Shown piece after piece: positions 16,539 through 26,695 of a DNA stretch of 64,000 nt (positions are counted from its first letter, which is position 1; the number at the start of each line of letters is the position of its first letter). The DNA is from Deltaproteobacteria bacterium (GTDB taxonomy: Bacteria; Desulfobacterota; Desulfobulbia; Desulfobulbales; SURF-16), in NCBI GenBank assembly GCA_016219175.1, contig JACRCD010000044.1, positions 56,885 to 120,884 of the forward strand, read 5' to 3'. The position numbers and the translations under genes were made by a program. The notes under the pieces are model-generated. The model saw only the letters and a program-made list of their open reading frames with translations. It searched no databases and was not told the DNA's origin.

Positions 16539-17849
16539 ATGGACAAAGAACCTGGCTATGATGAATTGCTTGAAGAAATTACCTGTCTGAATCAACAGCT
16601 GGCTGAGCTTGCGGAAAAAAACCGCGAACTCATCCAGCTGTCCAACACTGACGGGCTGACAGGGCTTTATAACCACCGGTTTATGATGGAACGGTGCGAA
16701 CATGAATTCCGCAGGGCAAAGCGTTATAATAGAGGTTTTTCCTGTGTTCTGCTGGATATTGACCATTTTAAGGCGTTTAATGACACCCATGGGCACCAGT
16801 TCGGTGATCATGTTCTCAAAAAATTAGGGGTTCTGTTACGGGAAAATTCCCGGTCAACGGATACCTGCGGCAGGTACGGCGGCGAGGAATTCATCATCCT
16901 CATTCCGCAGCCCATTGAGGAGGCCAAGGAGTATATTCTCCGCCTCCACGGTATGATTGCCGCGCAGGAATTTTGCCATGGGGATATCAGGGCAAGGATT
17001 ACGGTGAGCATCGGCCTGGCTGATTTTCGTGGTGAAATGCAATCCTGGCATGAAATAATAGCCAGAGCTGACCAGGTTTTATATCTGGCCAAGAATTGCG
17101 GCCGGAATATGGTCAGGACTTGGTCCGGGCGCGGCAACAAAAGGGCGGAGATTGTCAACGATCACGATATAAATAATCTTAAGAAACAATTTGCCGATAT
17201 TTATCAACAGGTTAAGGAGAGTTATGTTGAATCGGCCAATGCTCTTTTGCAGGCAATTGATGCCAAGGATCATTACACGTTGCGCCATTCCCGGAACGTG
17301 GCGGGATACGCAATCCGCCTTGCCGAAGCCTGTGGTATGAAAAAACAGGAGATTGAGATAGTTAAAAACGCCGCATTATTGCATGATCTGGGGAAAATCG
17401 GCATAGATGAATGTTTGCTGGTTAAAAAGGAAACCCTGTCAGGTTGTGAATATGAAATTTTAAAACGGCACCCGCTGATAGGGGTCAATATCCTAAAAAA
17501 TATCACCCTGCTGGCCAGGGAAATACCCCTTATCCTCCATCATCATGAACGTTTTGACGGTAGGGGGTATCCCTATGGCCTGCAATCACATGAAATTCCG
17601 TTGGGGGCCAAGATACTGGCAATTGCCGATGCCTTTGATGCCATGACAACGAACCGGGCATTCAAGGCAAAAATGTCACCATCCGCGGCCTTGCGTGTCA
17701 TAGACTCGGAAAAAGGGCAGCAGTTTGACCCTCGGCTGGCCGAGGTATTCTGCGGATCCATGTTATCTTTGCACAAAGACGGCACGAGCCTGTCTCCCTT
17801 GATGATTTCAACCGCCGAGCGGGAGCTGCGGAGTGATATGAGACTATAA
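16539..17849 (+). CDS. GGDEF and HD-GYP bifunctional cyclic-di-GMP enzyme
   Basis: A 436-residue cytoplasmic protein. After a coiled coil (about 8-33), a GGDEF domain carries LLDIDHFKAFNDTHGH and GRYGGEEF with an intact GGEEF (114-118), so diguanylate cyclase activity is expected. A second domain from about 245 is an HD-GYP phosphodiesterase with LLHDLGKIGI and HHHERFDGRGYP, both intact. The ATG at 16539 follows AGGG and the riboswitch terminator; an upstream in-frame start would lie within the riboswitch leader and is rejected. The enzyme is therefore probably feedback-controlled by its own product or substrate. Confidence 0.93.
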   Translation: MDKEPGYDELLEEITCLNQQLAELAEKNRELIQLSNTDGLTGLYNHRFMMERCEHEFRRAKRYNRGFSCVLLDIDHFKAFNDTHGHQFGDHVLKKLGVLLRENSRSTDTCGRYGGEEFIILIPQPIEEAKEYILRLHGMIAAQEFCHGDIRARITVSIGLADFRGEMQSWHEIIARADQVLYLAKNCGRNMVRTWSGRGNKRAEIVNDHDINNLKKQFADIYQQVKESYVESANALLQAIDAKDHYTLRHSRNVAGYAIRLAEACGMKKQEIEIVKNAALLHDLGKIGIDECLLVKKETLSGCEYEILKRHPLIGVNILKNITLLAREIPLILHHHERFDGRGYPYGLQSHEIPLGAKILAIADAFDAMTTNRAFKAKMSPSAALRVIDSEKGQQFDPRLAEVFCGSMLSLHKDGTSLSPLMISTAERELRSDMRL

Positions 17850-18013
17850 TTGCCCTTCGCTATCGCGCTGCCGGGCGGGAGAATGCAGGGGGGCTGGTTT
17901 TTTCAAAAAAAAAGAAGTAGCATACAAAGTGGCAGCCTTGTGAAAAGGCGAAAGAGAAGGCGGAAGAGTATTTCCCGCTGCCTGAGAGACAAGAAACCGC
18001 ATGAGGGAAATGA

Positions 18014-18397
18014 ATGAATGACGAAAAATTGATGCAAGAACGAAGGAAAGAGAAAAGATTCCGCATGCGCGATGGCACTTATGCCTTTCTTCGCGCTTCC
18101 GCCAACAAAACAGGGCAGGTAATAGATTTGAGCAGGACCGGTCTTGCCTTCTCTTACTCGTCACACCACGGCATCCCTGTTGAGTCCCGTGGCTTGCTTG
18201 ATCTCATGGCGGAGGAGGGTGTTTTGCTGGAAAGGATTTCCTATATTACGATAAATGACTGTCTGATCAACTGCGAAACCTTCTTCGTGCCGGGGATAAC
18301 TCTGCGCAGGCGTTGCGTTAAATTTGATACCCTGTCTCCTGAAGGTATCTTGTCTATTCAGTCGATCATCGAGAGATTCGGCCGGATTTTACAGTAA
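18014..18397 (+). CDS. PilZ domain protein
   Basis: A 127-residue single-domain PilZ protein. ERRKEKRFR supplies the RxxxR motif and VIDLSRTGLAF the (D/N)xSxxG motif, so cyclic-di-GMP binding is expected. It has no partner domain and would act as an adaptor. It lies 164 bp after the GGDEF/HD-GYP gene on the same strand. A longer upstream leader with small inverted repeats precedes it but I could not match that leader to a known riboswitch. Confidence 0.85.
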   Translation: MNDEKLMQERRKEKRFRMRDGTYAFLRASANKTGQVIDLSRTGLAFSYSSHHGIPVESRGLLDLMAEEGVLLERISYITINDCLINCETFFVPGITLRRRCVKFDTLSPEGILSIQSIIERFGRILQ

Positions 18398-18812
18398 TCT
18401 CACGGGAAATCGTACAGAAGAATCCTTGATCCCGCGGGCTTTACCCCGGCAATGGGGAATAAAACGATGCGGATTTCTCCCCTGCGCGGGTGAAAGTCGC
18501 CGGAATTTCGCACTGTGGCGCTTCATTTGCGTGAGATCAGCGGACAAGTGGACAGCGGATACTGATTGCATCGGGATTTTTTTTCAGACAAAGCCCATCG
18601 CGGACGTTATCGAGCTGTATCGGGTTGTTGCACCATCTTTTGTTGCCAACATGACGAAATGCCAAACCGCTGATACTTATGTCAATAATATGAACGGGAT
18701 GGCAACCTCCAGAAGCACAAGCGTACGGTCGTTGATCTTGTGCCGCTTGTGGTTTCTCTCTTTAGTTTCCCGTGAAGTTGGCGGGCCTGCAATAAAATAA
18801 CCGGTCTCATGC
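18389..18812 (-). pseudogene. Frameshifted PilZ-like paralogue
   Basis: Three reading-frame pieces on the minus strand line up in order with the PilZ-like gene at 242-592. The first holds DRTLVLLEVAIPF (compare DRTLAIFDFAIPF). The second, in another frame, holds HIIDISISGLAFRHVGNKRW (compare HIIKINKVGLVFRYVGNEQW). The third, in a third frame, holds RHSAKFRRLSPAQ (compare RHHYVSFKGLSPAQ). At least two frameshifts break it and no start codon is clear. The DISISG motif shows the ancestor had the cyclic-di-GMP motif that the surviving paralogue lacks. Confidence 0.75.
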
Positions 18813-18840
18813 CAAGCTGCATTCAAGAGGGGCTCAACGT

Positions 18841-19003
18841 TGATAAATCCGGAAAAAGTCGGCGACAAAGCCCAGATGGCTAAGTAACAAAATTCGATAT
18901 ACAAGGCGTAGTGTATTTTTGAGAGTGAGGCTATACATATAGTATGCCGAACGAACAAAAATGCGCTACAACGCAGTAGATCGAATTTTTTACGACGCCA
19001 TCA
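18841..19003 (+). repeat. R1 repeat, copy C
   Basis: A complete 163-bp copy. An 8-bp direct repeat TCAACGTT (18834-18841 and 19001-19008) flanks it. On the minus strand this duplication is AACGTTGA and contains the last codon and stop of the cytochrome gene, so the insertion hit the stop codon and restored it. Confidence 0.9.
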
Positions 19004-19405
19004 ACGTTTGTGGCATGTCATGCAGAGCCGGCTGCGCGCCTCTCCGATGATCAGATGGTGTTTCTCTTTAATCATCAGGTTGTGGCATGATATGCAGGTC
19101 ACCTCGTTGTTTTGGAGATTGAGGCCCGCTGCTTCAACCTGGGCCCGGGGATGGAATTCCGATTCCTTGCCCGCGGGCGGATATTGTTTAAAAACCGGAT
19201 GCGATGCCGAGGGAGTGATGGCGCAGTCGGTTGTGCAGGGGCTGATGTTCGGGCTGATTACCCCGTCATGGCAGGTGAGGCATTTCCTGGGTTCGTCCAG
19301 TTTGACAAGAAACTGGTGATGGGGAACCTCCTGTGCGCCAAGCAGACTTGGGCCGCATAAAAGTTGGCTGACCAGCAGAAGGGAAACCCCGAATTTTTTT
19401 TTCAC
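19001..19405 (-). CDS. Small exported triheme c-type cytochrome
   Basis: A 134-residue protein with a signal peptide (MKKKFGVSLLLVSQLLCG, cleavage near GAQE) and three CXXCH heme motifs: CLTCH, CISCH and CMTCH. Extra histidines (HHQF, HPVF, HPRA, KEKHHL) can serve as distal ligands. A pair CTTDC between hemes 1 and 2 lacks the histidine. It resembles the cytochrome c7/c3-like families of periplasmic electron carriers. Its TGA lies in the target duplication of repeat R1 copy C; the reading frame before insertion would have had the same stop. Confidence 0.82.
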   Translation of the reverse strand: MKKKFGVSLLLVSQLLCGPSLLGAQEVPHHQFLVKLDEPRKCLTCHDGVISPNISPCTTDCAITPSASHPVFKQYPPAGKESEFHPRAQVEAAGLNLQNNEVTCISCHNLMIKEKHHLIIGEARSRLCMTCHKR

Positions 19406-19946
19406 ACCCGCTTACCCTTTTATGATGGAAAAGAAAATTGTTGCAATGGCTGTAGGTCATCCTATCATGTCTTCTGCCGCGGGAGCAAATTATTATTGCA
19501 AGCCGACGGAAAGTTGCTGATGAAAAGGGCCAATAAAGATGCCCTGTAACTGCTGGCGCTTGACTTTTTTTTAAATTACCTCTTCCCATGACCCGCGGGC
19601 GCCCCTCCGTGGCATCGACGGTTTCAACCAGGGGTTGCTTGAGGATCATGGCGACAGCTTCGATGGCTATGCGGAACTTGTGCGTGGCGGTCTGCCCGCG
19701 GACGACAGGAAGGTGAAAGGTTCCGATATCCCGGCTCTTGTTTTTTGGGGCCGTCCAGGGCTGTTGCGCAATCGCAACATTCAGGCTCGGCCCTGCCGCA
19801 CCTAGGGTTTTGCCCAAGCGTCCCGCTCAAATCCGTCTTGAAATCCCTTGTAATTTCCGGAAAGCTTAATTGCGGACAAGCTTCTTTAAGTATCCGCCCG
19901 CGCGTTGCCGCCGGGATTTTCGTTTCCCGGCCAGTCATTAAAGAGC
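19406..19946. other. Stretch with no confident gene
   Basis: No reading frame here has a family I recognise. On the minus strand a segment around 19580-19760 reads like protein (for example VVRGQTATHKFRIAIEAVA and QPLVETVDATEGRP) but lacks a ribosome site and breaks into other frames upstream, so a decayed gene is possible. I see no RNA gene. Confidence 0.3.
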
Positions 19947-19976
19947 TTGTTTGTTCTCTTTTGCTGCTGTTATAAT
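19947..19976 (+). promoter_or_regulatory. Candidate sigma-70 promoter
   Basis: TTGTTT (19947-19952), an 18-base spacer and a perfect TATAAT (19971-19976). It would give a leader of about 120 bases before the hybrid kinase start at 20107. The -35 is weak and the call rests mainly on the -10. Confidence 0.45.
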
Positions 19977-20106
19977 ACGTAAAGCGTCCCCACCCGGACG
20001 AAGAGATGGAAGGCCCAGAGCGCAACGCCTACCATGGAAACCGCGGCCTGATCCAGGTCTTCCGGCGCCGGCGGTCATTGCGAATGGAAAAAAATTGAGG
20101 ACAGGC

Positions 20107-23001
20107 ATGCCACGACTGCGCGATATATCTATCAGGACAAAGCTTTTTATTCTCATGGGGCTTACTGCTGTCCTGTCCTTGGTCCTTGTTTCATCGGCGC
20201 TGGTGATTTATGAAAAAAGGACAGCTGAGCAGTTTCTTGTCAGGCAACTCAACTCCATGGCGGATGTGATTGCCTTAAACAGCGGGGCCGCCATGGCTTT
20301 CCAGGATAAAGAGGCGGCAGGCGAGATATTGCACTCACTGGCCGCCAAAACGGAAATCGCCGTGGCTATGCTGCATGACAGGCAGGGCAATGTCTTCAGC
20401 AAATTTGCCAGGGAAGGCGTCAATGATGAGGAGATTGTCAGTGAGCTCCGGCAGGCCTATCCGGACCAGCAGGAAATGCGGCAGGAGCTGGAGGGGAAGG
20501 GCGGTATTTCATTCCTGGCGGCCGGTCATGTGCATGTTATCCGGCCGGTGCGCAAAGGGTCCAACCTGGTTGGGGCTGATGAGCTGATCGGGGCCATTCA
20601 CCTGGTTGATGACATGCAGCAGCTCAACCGCCGGCTGCATGCCTACTATACCGTTGTGACCATTGCCGTGGTCGTGACGATTCTGGTTGTGCTGGTTCTT
20701 GCCGCACGTCTGCAGAGATTATTCACCGAACCCCTGATGGAACTGATGCAGTCCATGGGCGCGGTGAGCCGGCAAAGGGATTATACGGTGCGAGTCGCCA
20801 GGCTGAGCAATGACGAATTCGGCACCTTGATTGATCAGTTCAACGACATGATAGCGGAGATTCAGGGCAGGGACAGGGCGCTGGAATCCTATACTTCCGG
20901 CTTGCAGGAGAAGGTTGATGTTCGCACTGAAGAGCTCTCCCTGGCCAATGCCCGGCTCGAATCACTGGTGGGGGATCTTGAGATGGCCAAGGCGGCGGCG
21001 GAACAGGCCAGCAGGGCAAAGAGCGAATTCCTGGCCACCATGAGCCATGAAATCAGAACACCGATGAACGGCATACTCGGCATGACGGAACTGTTGCGGG
21101 GCACCGGGCTCAACAACCGGCAGCTCAGGTTCACCCAGACAATCCAGCGGGCGGTTGACTCCCTGATGGGGGTTATTAATGATATCCTGGATTTTTCCAA
21201 GATCGAGGCCGGTAAGCTTGAACTGGAGAACCATACCTTTAATCTGCGGGAACTGGTGGAAGATACCGCGGAAATGCTGGCTGAGTCTGCTCACATCAAG
21301 GGTCTTGAGCTGATTCCTGTTTTTCCGGCCCAGGTCCCCGAGCTGCTGCAGGGGGACTCAAACCGTTTGCGTCAGGTTCTTGTCAACCTGCTGAGCAATG
21401 CCATAAAATTTACTGATTCAGGAGAGGTGTTGCTGCAGGTTGACATGGTAACCGGCAAGAATAATCAGGTCACCTTGCATTTTGCGGTCCAGGATACCGG
21501 TATCGGTATCACTCCGGAGATCAGGGAGCATATATTCGAGGCCTTTTCCCAGGCCGACAGTTCCACCACCCGCAAGTACGGGGGGACAGGGCTTGGTCTG
21601 GCGATTTCCCGCAAACTGGTGCGCCTGATGGGAGGGGAAATCGGAGTTAACAGCGAGCCCGGTAAGGGGGCTACGTTCTGGTTCACCGTTGCTTGTATAC
21701 GGCCGCCGGACATGATGATAACCAGCGATGAGCAGCTCATGAAAAATCTTCTTGGTCTGCGGGTGCTGATCGTCGATGATAACGCCGTCAACCGCGCCAT
21801 CCTGAAAAATCAGGTACGCTCCTGGGGGATGAGCAGCGATACGGCGGCAAATGGTTTTCAGGCCCTGGAAAAACTACAGCTGGCATTATCCGAGGGGAGA
21901 CCGTATGATGTTGTGCTCCTTGACTGGCATATGCCGGAAATGGATGGCATCGAGTTGACCAGGATCATCCGGGAAGAATACAGCAAAAAACAGCTGAAGT
22001 TGCTGATGCTCAGCTCGGCGCCTTTTGATGAGGAGTCGCTTAAGGCATCAAGGGCCGGGGTTGATCTGTATCTGACTAAGCCGGTGCGGCAGAGTCTTCT
22101 CTTTAACAGTTTAATAAGTTTGCTTGGCGAGCCCGCGGCCGATGACGGTAAGGAAGAAAAAAACGATAACGGTATCGGGGGAGAATCCCTGTCTTTCGGC
22201 GCTCGGATTCTTTTGGCCGAGGATAATTCCGTCAACCAGGATGTGGCCCGGGAGATGCTCAAATACATGGGCTGCCAGGTTGATATTGCGGAAAATGGCC
22301 TTGAGGCGGTTGCCGCCGCGGCAAAAACGCAATTTGATCTTATTCTGATGGATTGTCACATGCCGCAGATGGACGGCTTTACCGCCGCCAGGGAAATCCG
22401 CCGCCTCGAAGCGGCTGCCGGGGTAAAAAGGGGTGTGCCCATGGTCGCCCTGACCGGTGATGTGCAGGCGGGCGTCAGGCAGCAGTGTCAAGAGGTGGGC
22501 ATGGATGACTATTTAAGCAAACCGTTTTATATGGATGACCTGCAGAATGTGCTTGAAAAATGGCTTCCGGCTCGTATCAGGCCACAGGCCGCCAGCGTCG
22601 GGACAGAGGAGGCTGAGACTGAAACGGAGGAAGAGACCGGGTCCGTGCTGGACCGGAGGCGTCTCGACATGATCCGTGCCATGCACCGGCCCGGCAGCCC
22701 ACCCGTGCTGGACAGGATCATTGCCATTTATAATGAAAGTTCCCCGGAAATTTTGCGTTCCATCCATGAGGCGGTGAGCAGGGGCGATGGCGAAGCGCTC
22801 CGTGAAGCCGCCCATAGTCTTAAGACCAGCAGCGCCAATCTCGGCGCGGCTGAACTTGCCGGCTTGTGTAAGAAAATGGAAGAGATGGGACGGATGGAAA
22901 AGATTGCGGCCGCGGAGACGCTGCTTGAGGTTCTTGATGACAGGTATCAGACGGCGCTGTCCGCTCTGTCCCTTGAGATAGAGAAAAGCGGCGATGAGTA
23001 A
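20107..23001 (+). CDS. Hybrid sensor kinase HAMP-HisKA-HATPase-REC-REC-Hpt
   Basis: A 964-residue BarA-type phosphorelay kinase. Membrane helices at about 11-33 and 182-201 bracket a periplasmic or extracellular sensor; HAMP follows at 200-252. HisKA has [10 protein letters not shown] with His314. The ATPase has N, G1 and G2 boxes ([25 protein letters not shown]). REC1 (about 550-670) has Asp606 in LLDWHMP, REC2 (about 700-820) Asp749 in MDCHMP, and the Hpt domain His903 in AAHSLKTSS. All phosphorelay residues are present. The ATG at 20107 follows GAGGA. Its last 8 bp overlap the GGDEF-EAL regulator, the probable phosphoryl acceptor. Confidence 0.93.
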   Translation: MPRLRDISIRTKLFILMGLTAVLSLVLVSSALVIYEKRTAEQFLVRQLNSMADVIALNSGAAMAFQDKEAAGEILHSLAAKTEIAVAMLHDRQGNVFSKFAREGVNDEEIVSELRQAYPDQQEMRQELEGKGGISFLAAGHVHVIRPVRKGSNLVGADELIGAIHLVDDMQQLNRRLHAYYTVVTIAVVVTILVVLVLAARLQRLFTEPLMELMQSMGAVSRQRDYTVRVARLSNDEFGTLIDQFNDMIAEIQGRDRALESYTSGLQEKVDVRTEELSLANARLESLVGDLEMAKAAAEQASRAKSEFLATMSHEIRTPMNGILGMTELLRGTGLNNRQLRFTQTIQRAVDSLMGVINDILDFSKIEAGKLELENHTFNLRELVEDTAEMLAESAHIKGLELIPVFPAQVPELLQGDSNRLRQVLVNLLSNAIKFTDSGEVLLQVDMVTGKNNQVTLHFAVQDTGIGITPEIREHIFEAFSQADSSTTRKYGGTGLGLAISRKLVRLMGGEIGVNSEPGKGATFWFTVACIRPPDMMITSDEQLMKNLLGLRVLIVDDNAVNRAILKNQVRSWGMSSDTAANGFQALEKLQLALSEGRPYDVVLLDWHMPEMDGIELTRIIREEYSKKQLKLLMLSSAPFDEESLKASRAGVDLYLTKPVRQSLLFNSLISLLGEPAADDGKEEKNDNGIGGESLSFGARILLAEDNSVNQDVAREMLKYMGCQVDIAENGLEAVAAAAKTQFDLILMDCHMPQMDGFTAAREIRRLEAAAGVKRGVPMVALTGDVQAGVRQQCQEVGMDDYLSKPFYMDDLQNVLEKWLPARIRPQAASVGTEEAETETEEETGSVLDRRRLDMIRAMHRPGSPPVLDRIIAIYNESSPEILRSIHEAVSRGDGEALREAAHSLKTSSANLGAAELAGLCKKMEEMGRMEKIAAAETLLEVLDDRYQTALSALSLEIEKSGDE

Positions 23002-25261
23002 TTCCAAGTTGCATTCAGACCAAGATCGCGAAGACAGGCGAGCAGCGACGGGACAGGACACGGGGTACGGCGGGGAGCCGCACGGCGCGGCCGCCAAGGG
23101 TATTGGCTTGCAGGCGGCTTGGCGGAAGAGAACCCCGGGCGAGCAGCCGGTTATCCTCATTGTCGACGATGACCTGGCCCAGCGTCTGCTCATGCGGGAA
23201 ACCCTTTACGATATTGACCTTGTGGTCCTGGAGGCGGAAAACGGCGCGGAGGCCGTTAAGGTGTTTGGGCGGAATCCTCCCGATCTCGTGCTGATGGATG
23301 TGAAGATGCCGAAGATGGACGGTTTTGCCGCCTGCGCCATGATGCGCAAGCTGCCGGGCGGACAGGATGCCGCCATCGTTCTTGTCACCGGGCTTGACGA
23401 TTTTGACTCCATTCAGCAGGCCTTTGACATCGGCGCCACAGATTTTATTACCAAGCCTGTCAACTGGCCCCTGCTCAGCCACCGGGTGCGGTATCTGCTG
23501 CGGGCAAGCAAGGCGTTCCGCAATCTGCGCCAGAGTGAAAGACGTTTGTCCATTGCCCAGAATATAGCCAGTCTGGGCAACTGGGACTGGGACATTGACA
23601 AGAATACGGTTTACTGCTCCGAGCAGATGTACAGAATTTTCGGCTTTACCCAAGGGGAATCCGCCGCCGCCTATGAAATGTTTCTGGCCCGGGTGCATCC
23701 CGAGGAGCGCGAATCAGTCCTGGATCAGGTTAAAAAGGCCCTGCAATCCAGAAAACCCTACAGTATTGATTATCGGATTGTTCTGCCGGAAGGGGCGTGC
23801 CGTAACGTGCATGAGCAGGCTGACGTGGTCCATGATGCCGACGGGAATGCCGTCAGCATGCATGGCACGGTGCAGGACATCACGGAGCGGATAAACGCCG
23901 AGGAAAAGATACGTTATCTCGCCTATTATGATGCCTTGACCGGATTGCCCAACCGGCAGCTCTTTCTCGAGCATGTCAACCAGGCCCTGCTTACCGCCCA
24001 GCGGGACAGGAGTAAACTTGCCCTGCTGTATCTCGATCTGGACAGGTTCAAGCGCATCAATGATACGCTGGGGCACAGCGCCGGGGATAAATTGCTGAAA
24101 AAGATATCCATCTGTCTGGCGGACAGCATCCGGTCCTCCGATATTGTCGCCAAGGCATGTCTGCCCTGCAAATCCGGGGTCACCCTGTCGCGGCTGGGGG
24201 GAGACGAGTTCACCATTCTGCTCACCGGACTTGCCGAGGGAGAGCATGCCGCCCGCGTGGCCCGGCGTATTCTTGAACTGTTGAGCCTGCCGGTCAATAT
24301 CGCCGGCCAGGAGGTTTATGTTTCCGGGAGCATAGGCATCACCCTCTATCCAAGTGACGGGGATGATGTGGATACGCTGCTCCGCAACGCTGATGTCGCC
24401 ATGTATCATGCCAAGGAAAGCGGCAGGAATTCCTTTCAGTTTTTTTCCGAGCAGATGAACAGCCGGGCCATGGAAAAGCTGAGCATCGAGACTGACCTGA
24501 AAAAGGCGCTGGAACGGCGGGAGTTGCTTGTCTATTACCAGCCCCAGATCGATTTGATCACGGGAAAGGTGGCCGGGGTTGAGGCCCTGGTCCGCTGGCA
24601 GCACCCCCGGCTCGGCCTGGTTTCACCCGCCATGTTCATTCCCATTGCCGAGGAAACCGGATTCATTGTTGAAATCGGCGGGTGGGTGATGCTTGAGTCC
24701 TGCCGGCAGGCGCGGCAGTGGCAACAGCAAGGAGTCCCGCCGCTGCGCATGGGGGTTAATATCTCCAGTCTGCAATTCAAGCAGCAAAGCATGGCATCCC
24801 TGGTGAGACAGGCGCTGGAGGAGACCGGCCTTGAGGCCCGTTATCTGGAGCTTGAGCTGACGGAAAGCGCCATCATGCAGAATGTCGATCAGGTCAATGA
24901 CACTTTGAATGAATTAAAGGAAATCGGCGTCAATCTCTCCGTGGATGATTTCGGTACGGGGTACTCGTCGATGAGCTATCTGAAGCGTTTTCCCCTGGAC
25001 ACATTGAAGATTGACCGCAGTTTCGTCAAGGATATCACCACGGACCCGAATGATGCGGCCATTATCAAGGCCATTATCGCCCTGGCCAAAAGTCTGGGCC
25101 TGAAAACCATAGCAGAGGGGGTGGAAACGGAGGATCAGTTGCGGTTCCTGCGGGAGCAGCGCTGTGACGAGATGCAGGGTTTTCTGGCCAGCAAGCCCCT
25201 GCCGGCTGCGGAAGTGGAGCAATTTTTTGCCGAGAAGAGAAAATTCTGTCAATTTTTTTAA
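22994..25261 (+). CDS. REC-PAS-GGDEF-EAL response regulator
   Basis: A 755-residue cytoplasmic protein. The receiver (about 52-170) has the acidic pocket VDDD and phosphoacceptor Asp102 in MDVKMP, with Thr and Lys (FITKP) in place. A PAS fold with PAC tail follows at about 185-300. The GGDEF domain keeps RLGGDEF (400-406), with a short insert ([10 protein letters not shown]) before it that contains two cysteines. The EAL domain keeps EALVRW (530-535), ELELTES and DDFGTGYSS, so both synthesis and breakdown of cyclic-di-GMP are possible. It is translationally coupled to the hybrid kinase through an 8-bp overlap, so its receiver is the natural partner of that kinase's Hpt domain. Confidence 0.94.
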   Translation: MSNSKLHSDQDREDRRAATGQDTGYGGEPHGAAAKGIGLQAAWRKRTPGEQPVILIVDDDLAQRLLMRETLYDIDLVVLEAENGAEAVKVFGRNPPDLVLMDVKMPKMDGFAACAMMRKLPGGQDAAIVLVTGLDDFDSIQQAFDIGATDFITKPVNWPLLSHRVRYLLRASKAFRNLRQSERRLSIAQNIASLGNWDWDIDKNTVYCSEQMYRIFGFTQGESAAAYEMFLARVHPEERESVLDQVKKALQSRKPYSIDYRIVLPEGACRNVHEQADVVHDADGNAVSMHGTVQDITERINAEEKIRYLAYYDALTGLPNRQLFLEHVNQALLTAQRDRSKLALLYLDLDRFKRINDTLGHSAGDKLLKKISICLADSIRSSDIVAKACLPCKSGVTLSRLGGDEFTILLTGLAEGEHAARVARRILELLSLPVNIAGQEVYVSGSIGITLYPSDGDDVDTLLRNADVAMYHAKESGRNSFQFFSEQMNSRAMEKLSIETDLKKALERRELLVYYQPQIDLITGKVAGVEALVRWQHPRLGLVSPAMFIPIAEETGFIVEIGGWVMLESCRQARQWQQQGVPPLRMGVNISSLQFKQQSMASLVRQALEETGLEARYLELELTESAIMQNVDQVNDTLNELKEIGVNLSVDDFGTGYSSMSYLKRFPLDTLKIDRSFVKDITTDPNDAAIIKAIIALAKSLGLKTIAEGVETEDQLRFLREQRCDEMQGFLASKPLPAAEVEQFFAEKRKFCQFF

Positions 25262-25327
25262 TTATTATTAACAACGCCCATGCTGCGTGGTTTTAACCAT
25301 GGAAAGAATGAGGCCGGGAAGATCCTT

Positions 25328-25981
25328 ATGATAAAAAAAACAACCTTCGTTGCTCTGCTGCTTATTCTGGCCTTTGTTGCCGCATGTTCAACAACCGCTG
25401 TGACAGGGACATGGCGTGATGACAACTATGCGGGCGGGCCTGTTAAAAAGGTGTTGGTTGTCGGCATGTTCAATAACGATGTTGTCAGAAGAACAAGCGA
25501 AGATGAGTTTGTTGCCAGGCTAAGGGAGAAGGGGGTTGAAGGCGTGGCCAGCTATCGGATTTTTCCTCTTAATCCCGGTACCCCCGCGGAGGAGATTGGC
25601 GCGAAAATAAAAAACAGCGATTTCGAATCAATGCTTATTTCCCGGGTGGTGGACAAGAAGCAGGTGCAGGAGATTTATCCGGGAGGCGTTTATTCCCCAT
25701 ACGGTTATTCCCGGCGTTGGGACAATTATTACGACAGCTGTCTGGAGTATATATACAGCCCCGGCTATCGTTCGCCGATAATCGTCATGGATAATCCGGA
25801 TCATGCGGCGAAACGGCAGATCTACATGATAGAGACAAATCTCTACAGTGTCCGCGACCAAGCCTTGGTCCTGTCCATCCTGTCCGATAGTTATTCAGGA
25901 CTTTCCTATGAGGCCCTGGTAAAGGATTTCGTGAAAACCGTCCTCGGTAAACTTTCGGAAAACAAACTGCTTGCCAATTGA
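25328..25981 (+). CDS. Lipoprotein of unknown function
   Basis: A 217-residue protein with a type II signal peptide: positive start MIKKT, hydrophobic core, lipobox VAAC. The first part after the anchor (KKVLVVGMFNNDVVRRTSED) and FESMLISRVVDKKQVQ suggest an alpha/beta fold of the kind seen in small outer-membrane lipoproteins of this group. A Tyr/Gly/Ser-rich middle (GGVYSPYGYSRRWDNYYDS) follows. The ATG at 25328 is preferred because it begins the signal peptide and follows GGGAAG. The function is unknown. Confidence 0.75.
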   Translation: MIKKTTFVALLLILAFVAACSTTAVTGTWRDDNYAGGPVKKVLVVGMFNNDVVRRTSEDEFVARLREKGVEGVASYRIFPLNPGTPAEEIGAKIKNSDFESMLISRVVDKKQVQEIYPGGVYSPYGYSRRWDNYYDSCLEYIYSPGYRSPIIVMDNPDHAAKRQIYMIETNLYSVRDQALVLSILSDSYSGLSYEALVKDFVKTVLGKLSENKLLAN

Positions 25982-26062
25982 TATCCCGTTTCCCATACGG
26001 CAATTATTGTTAAACATACGACACGAATTTGTTGATCTGGCCCGTTCAGCCGAGGTGTAGCC

Positions 26063-26695
26063 GTGCAAGCAGGAATATGGAAAATAAATCCGGAAAATGT
26101 CATGGCCTGCCCCTATTGCGATCTGCTGCTGAAAAAGGTCGGGCTTGAGCGGGGACAGAAAGCGGTCTGCCCCAGGTGCGGCCATCTGCTCTATGCCTCG
26201 AAAAAAAATTCGGTTGACAAGACCCTCGCTCTTTCTTTTTCCGGGTTGGTTTTCTATCTTCCCGCCAACTTCATGCCGCTCATGACCCTTGATACCCTTG
26301 GCATTGAAAAGAGTGCTTCCATCTATGACGGGGCTGTCGCCCTTTACCAGCATCATTATTTTTTCGTAGCGGGGATGGTGGTAGTGACCAGTCTTGTTTT
26401 TCCCCTGATCAAGATCTCCATTCTTTTTCTCGTCTCCCTGGCGCTCAAGCTGCGATTTTATCCTCCGGGCCTTCCTCTGCTGATGCGCTGGTACCGTCAC
26501 CTTGACGAATGGGGGATGCTTGAGGTCTACATGGTCGGCATATTGGTGACAATTGTTAAAATGTATCATACGGCGCATATCCGGTATGATGCCGGATTCT
26601 TTTGTTTTATTGCCCTGTTGCTGGTCGCCCTCGGTTCTTCGGTGACCATGGATAAACATCTTTTCTGGCGTCTCATTGAGAAAAAAGGGCAATGA
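26063..26695 (+). CDS. PqiA/LetA-type protein, first half
   Basis: A 210-residue inner-membrane protein equal to one PqiA domain. The N terminus is a zinc-ribbon with CPYC and CPRC. Four membrane helices follow, with LPANFMPLMTL as the PqiA signature. PqiA/LetA proteins work with MCE tunnels (PqiB/LetB) in lipid transport across the periplasm. LetA normally has two such domains in one chain; here the second is the next gene, overlapping by 4 bp. A GTG start at 26063 follows GAGGTG; an ATG at 26102 is the alternative. Confidence 0.85.
   Translation: MQAGIWKINPENVMACPYCDLLLKKVGLERGQKAVCPRCGHLLYASKKNSVDKTLALSFSGLVFYLPANFMPLMTLDTLGIEKSASIYDGAVALYQHHYFFVAGMVVVTSLVFPLIKISILFLVSLALKLRFYPPGLPLLMRWYRHLDEWGMLEVYMVGILVTIVKMYHTAHIRYDAGFFCFIALLLVALGSSVTMDKHLFWRLIEKKGQ

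Noticed and set aside
17925..17990. A second riboswitch-like leader before the PilZ gene at 18014 (AAAAGGCGAAAG with GGCAGC/GCTGCC pairing).
   Set aside because: The GEMM core joints and the closing arm are absent and pairing is short.
19266..19817. Minus-strand open frame of 183 codons.
   Set aside because: It overlaps the cytochrome gene in another frame and lacks a ribosome site. Part of it reads like protein, so a decayed gene remains possible.
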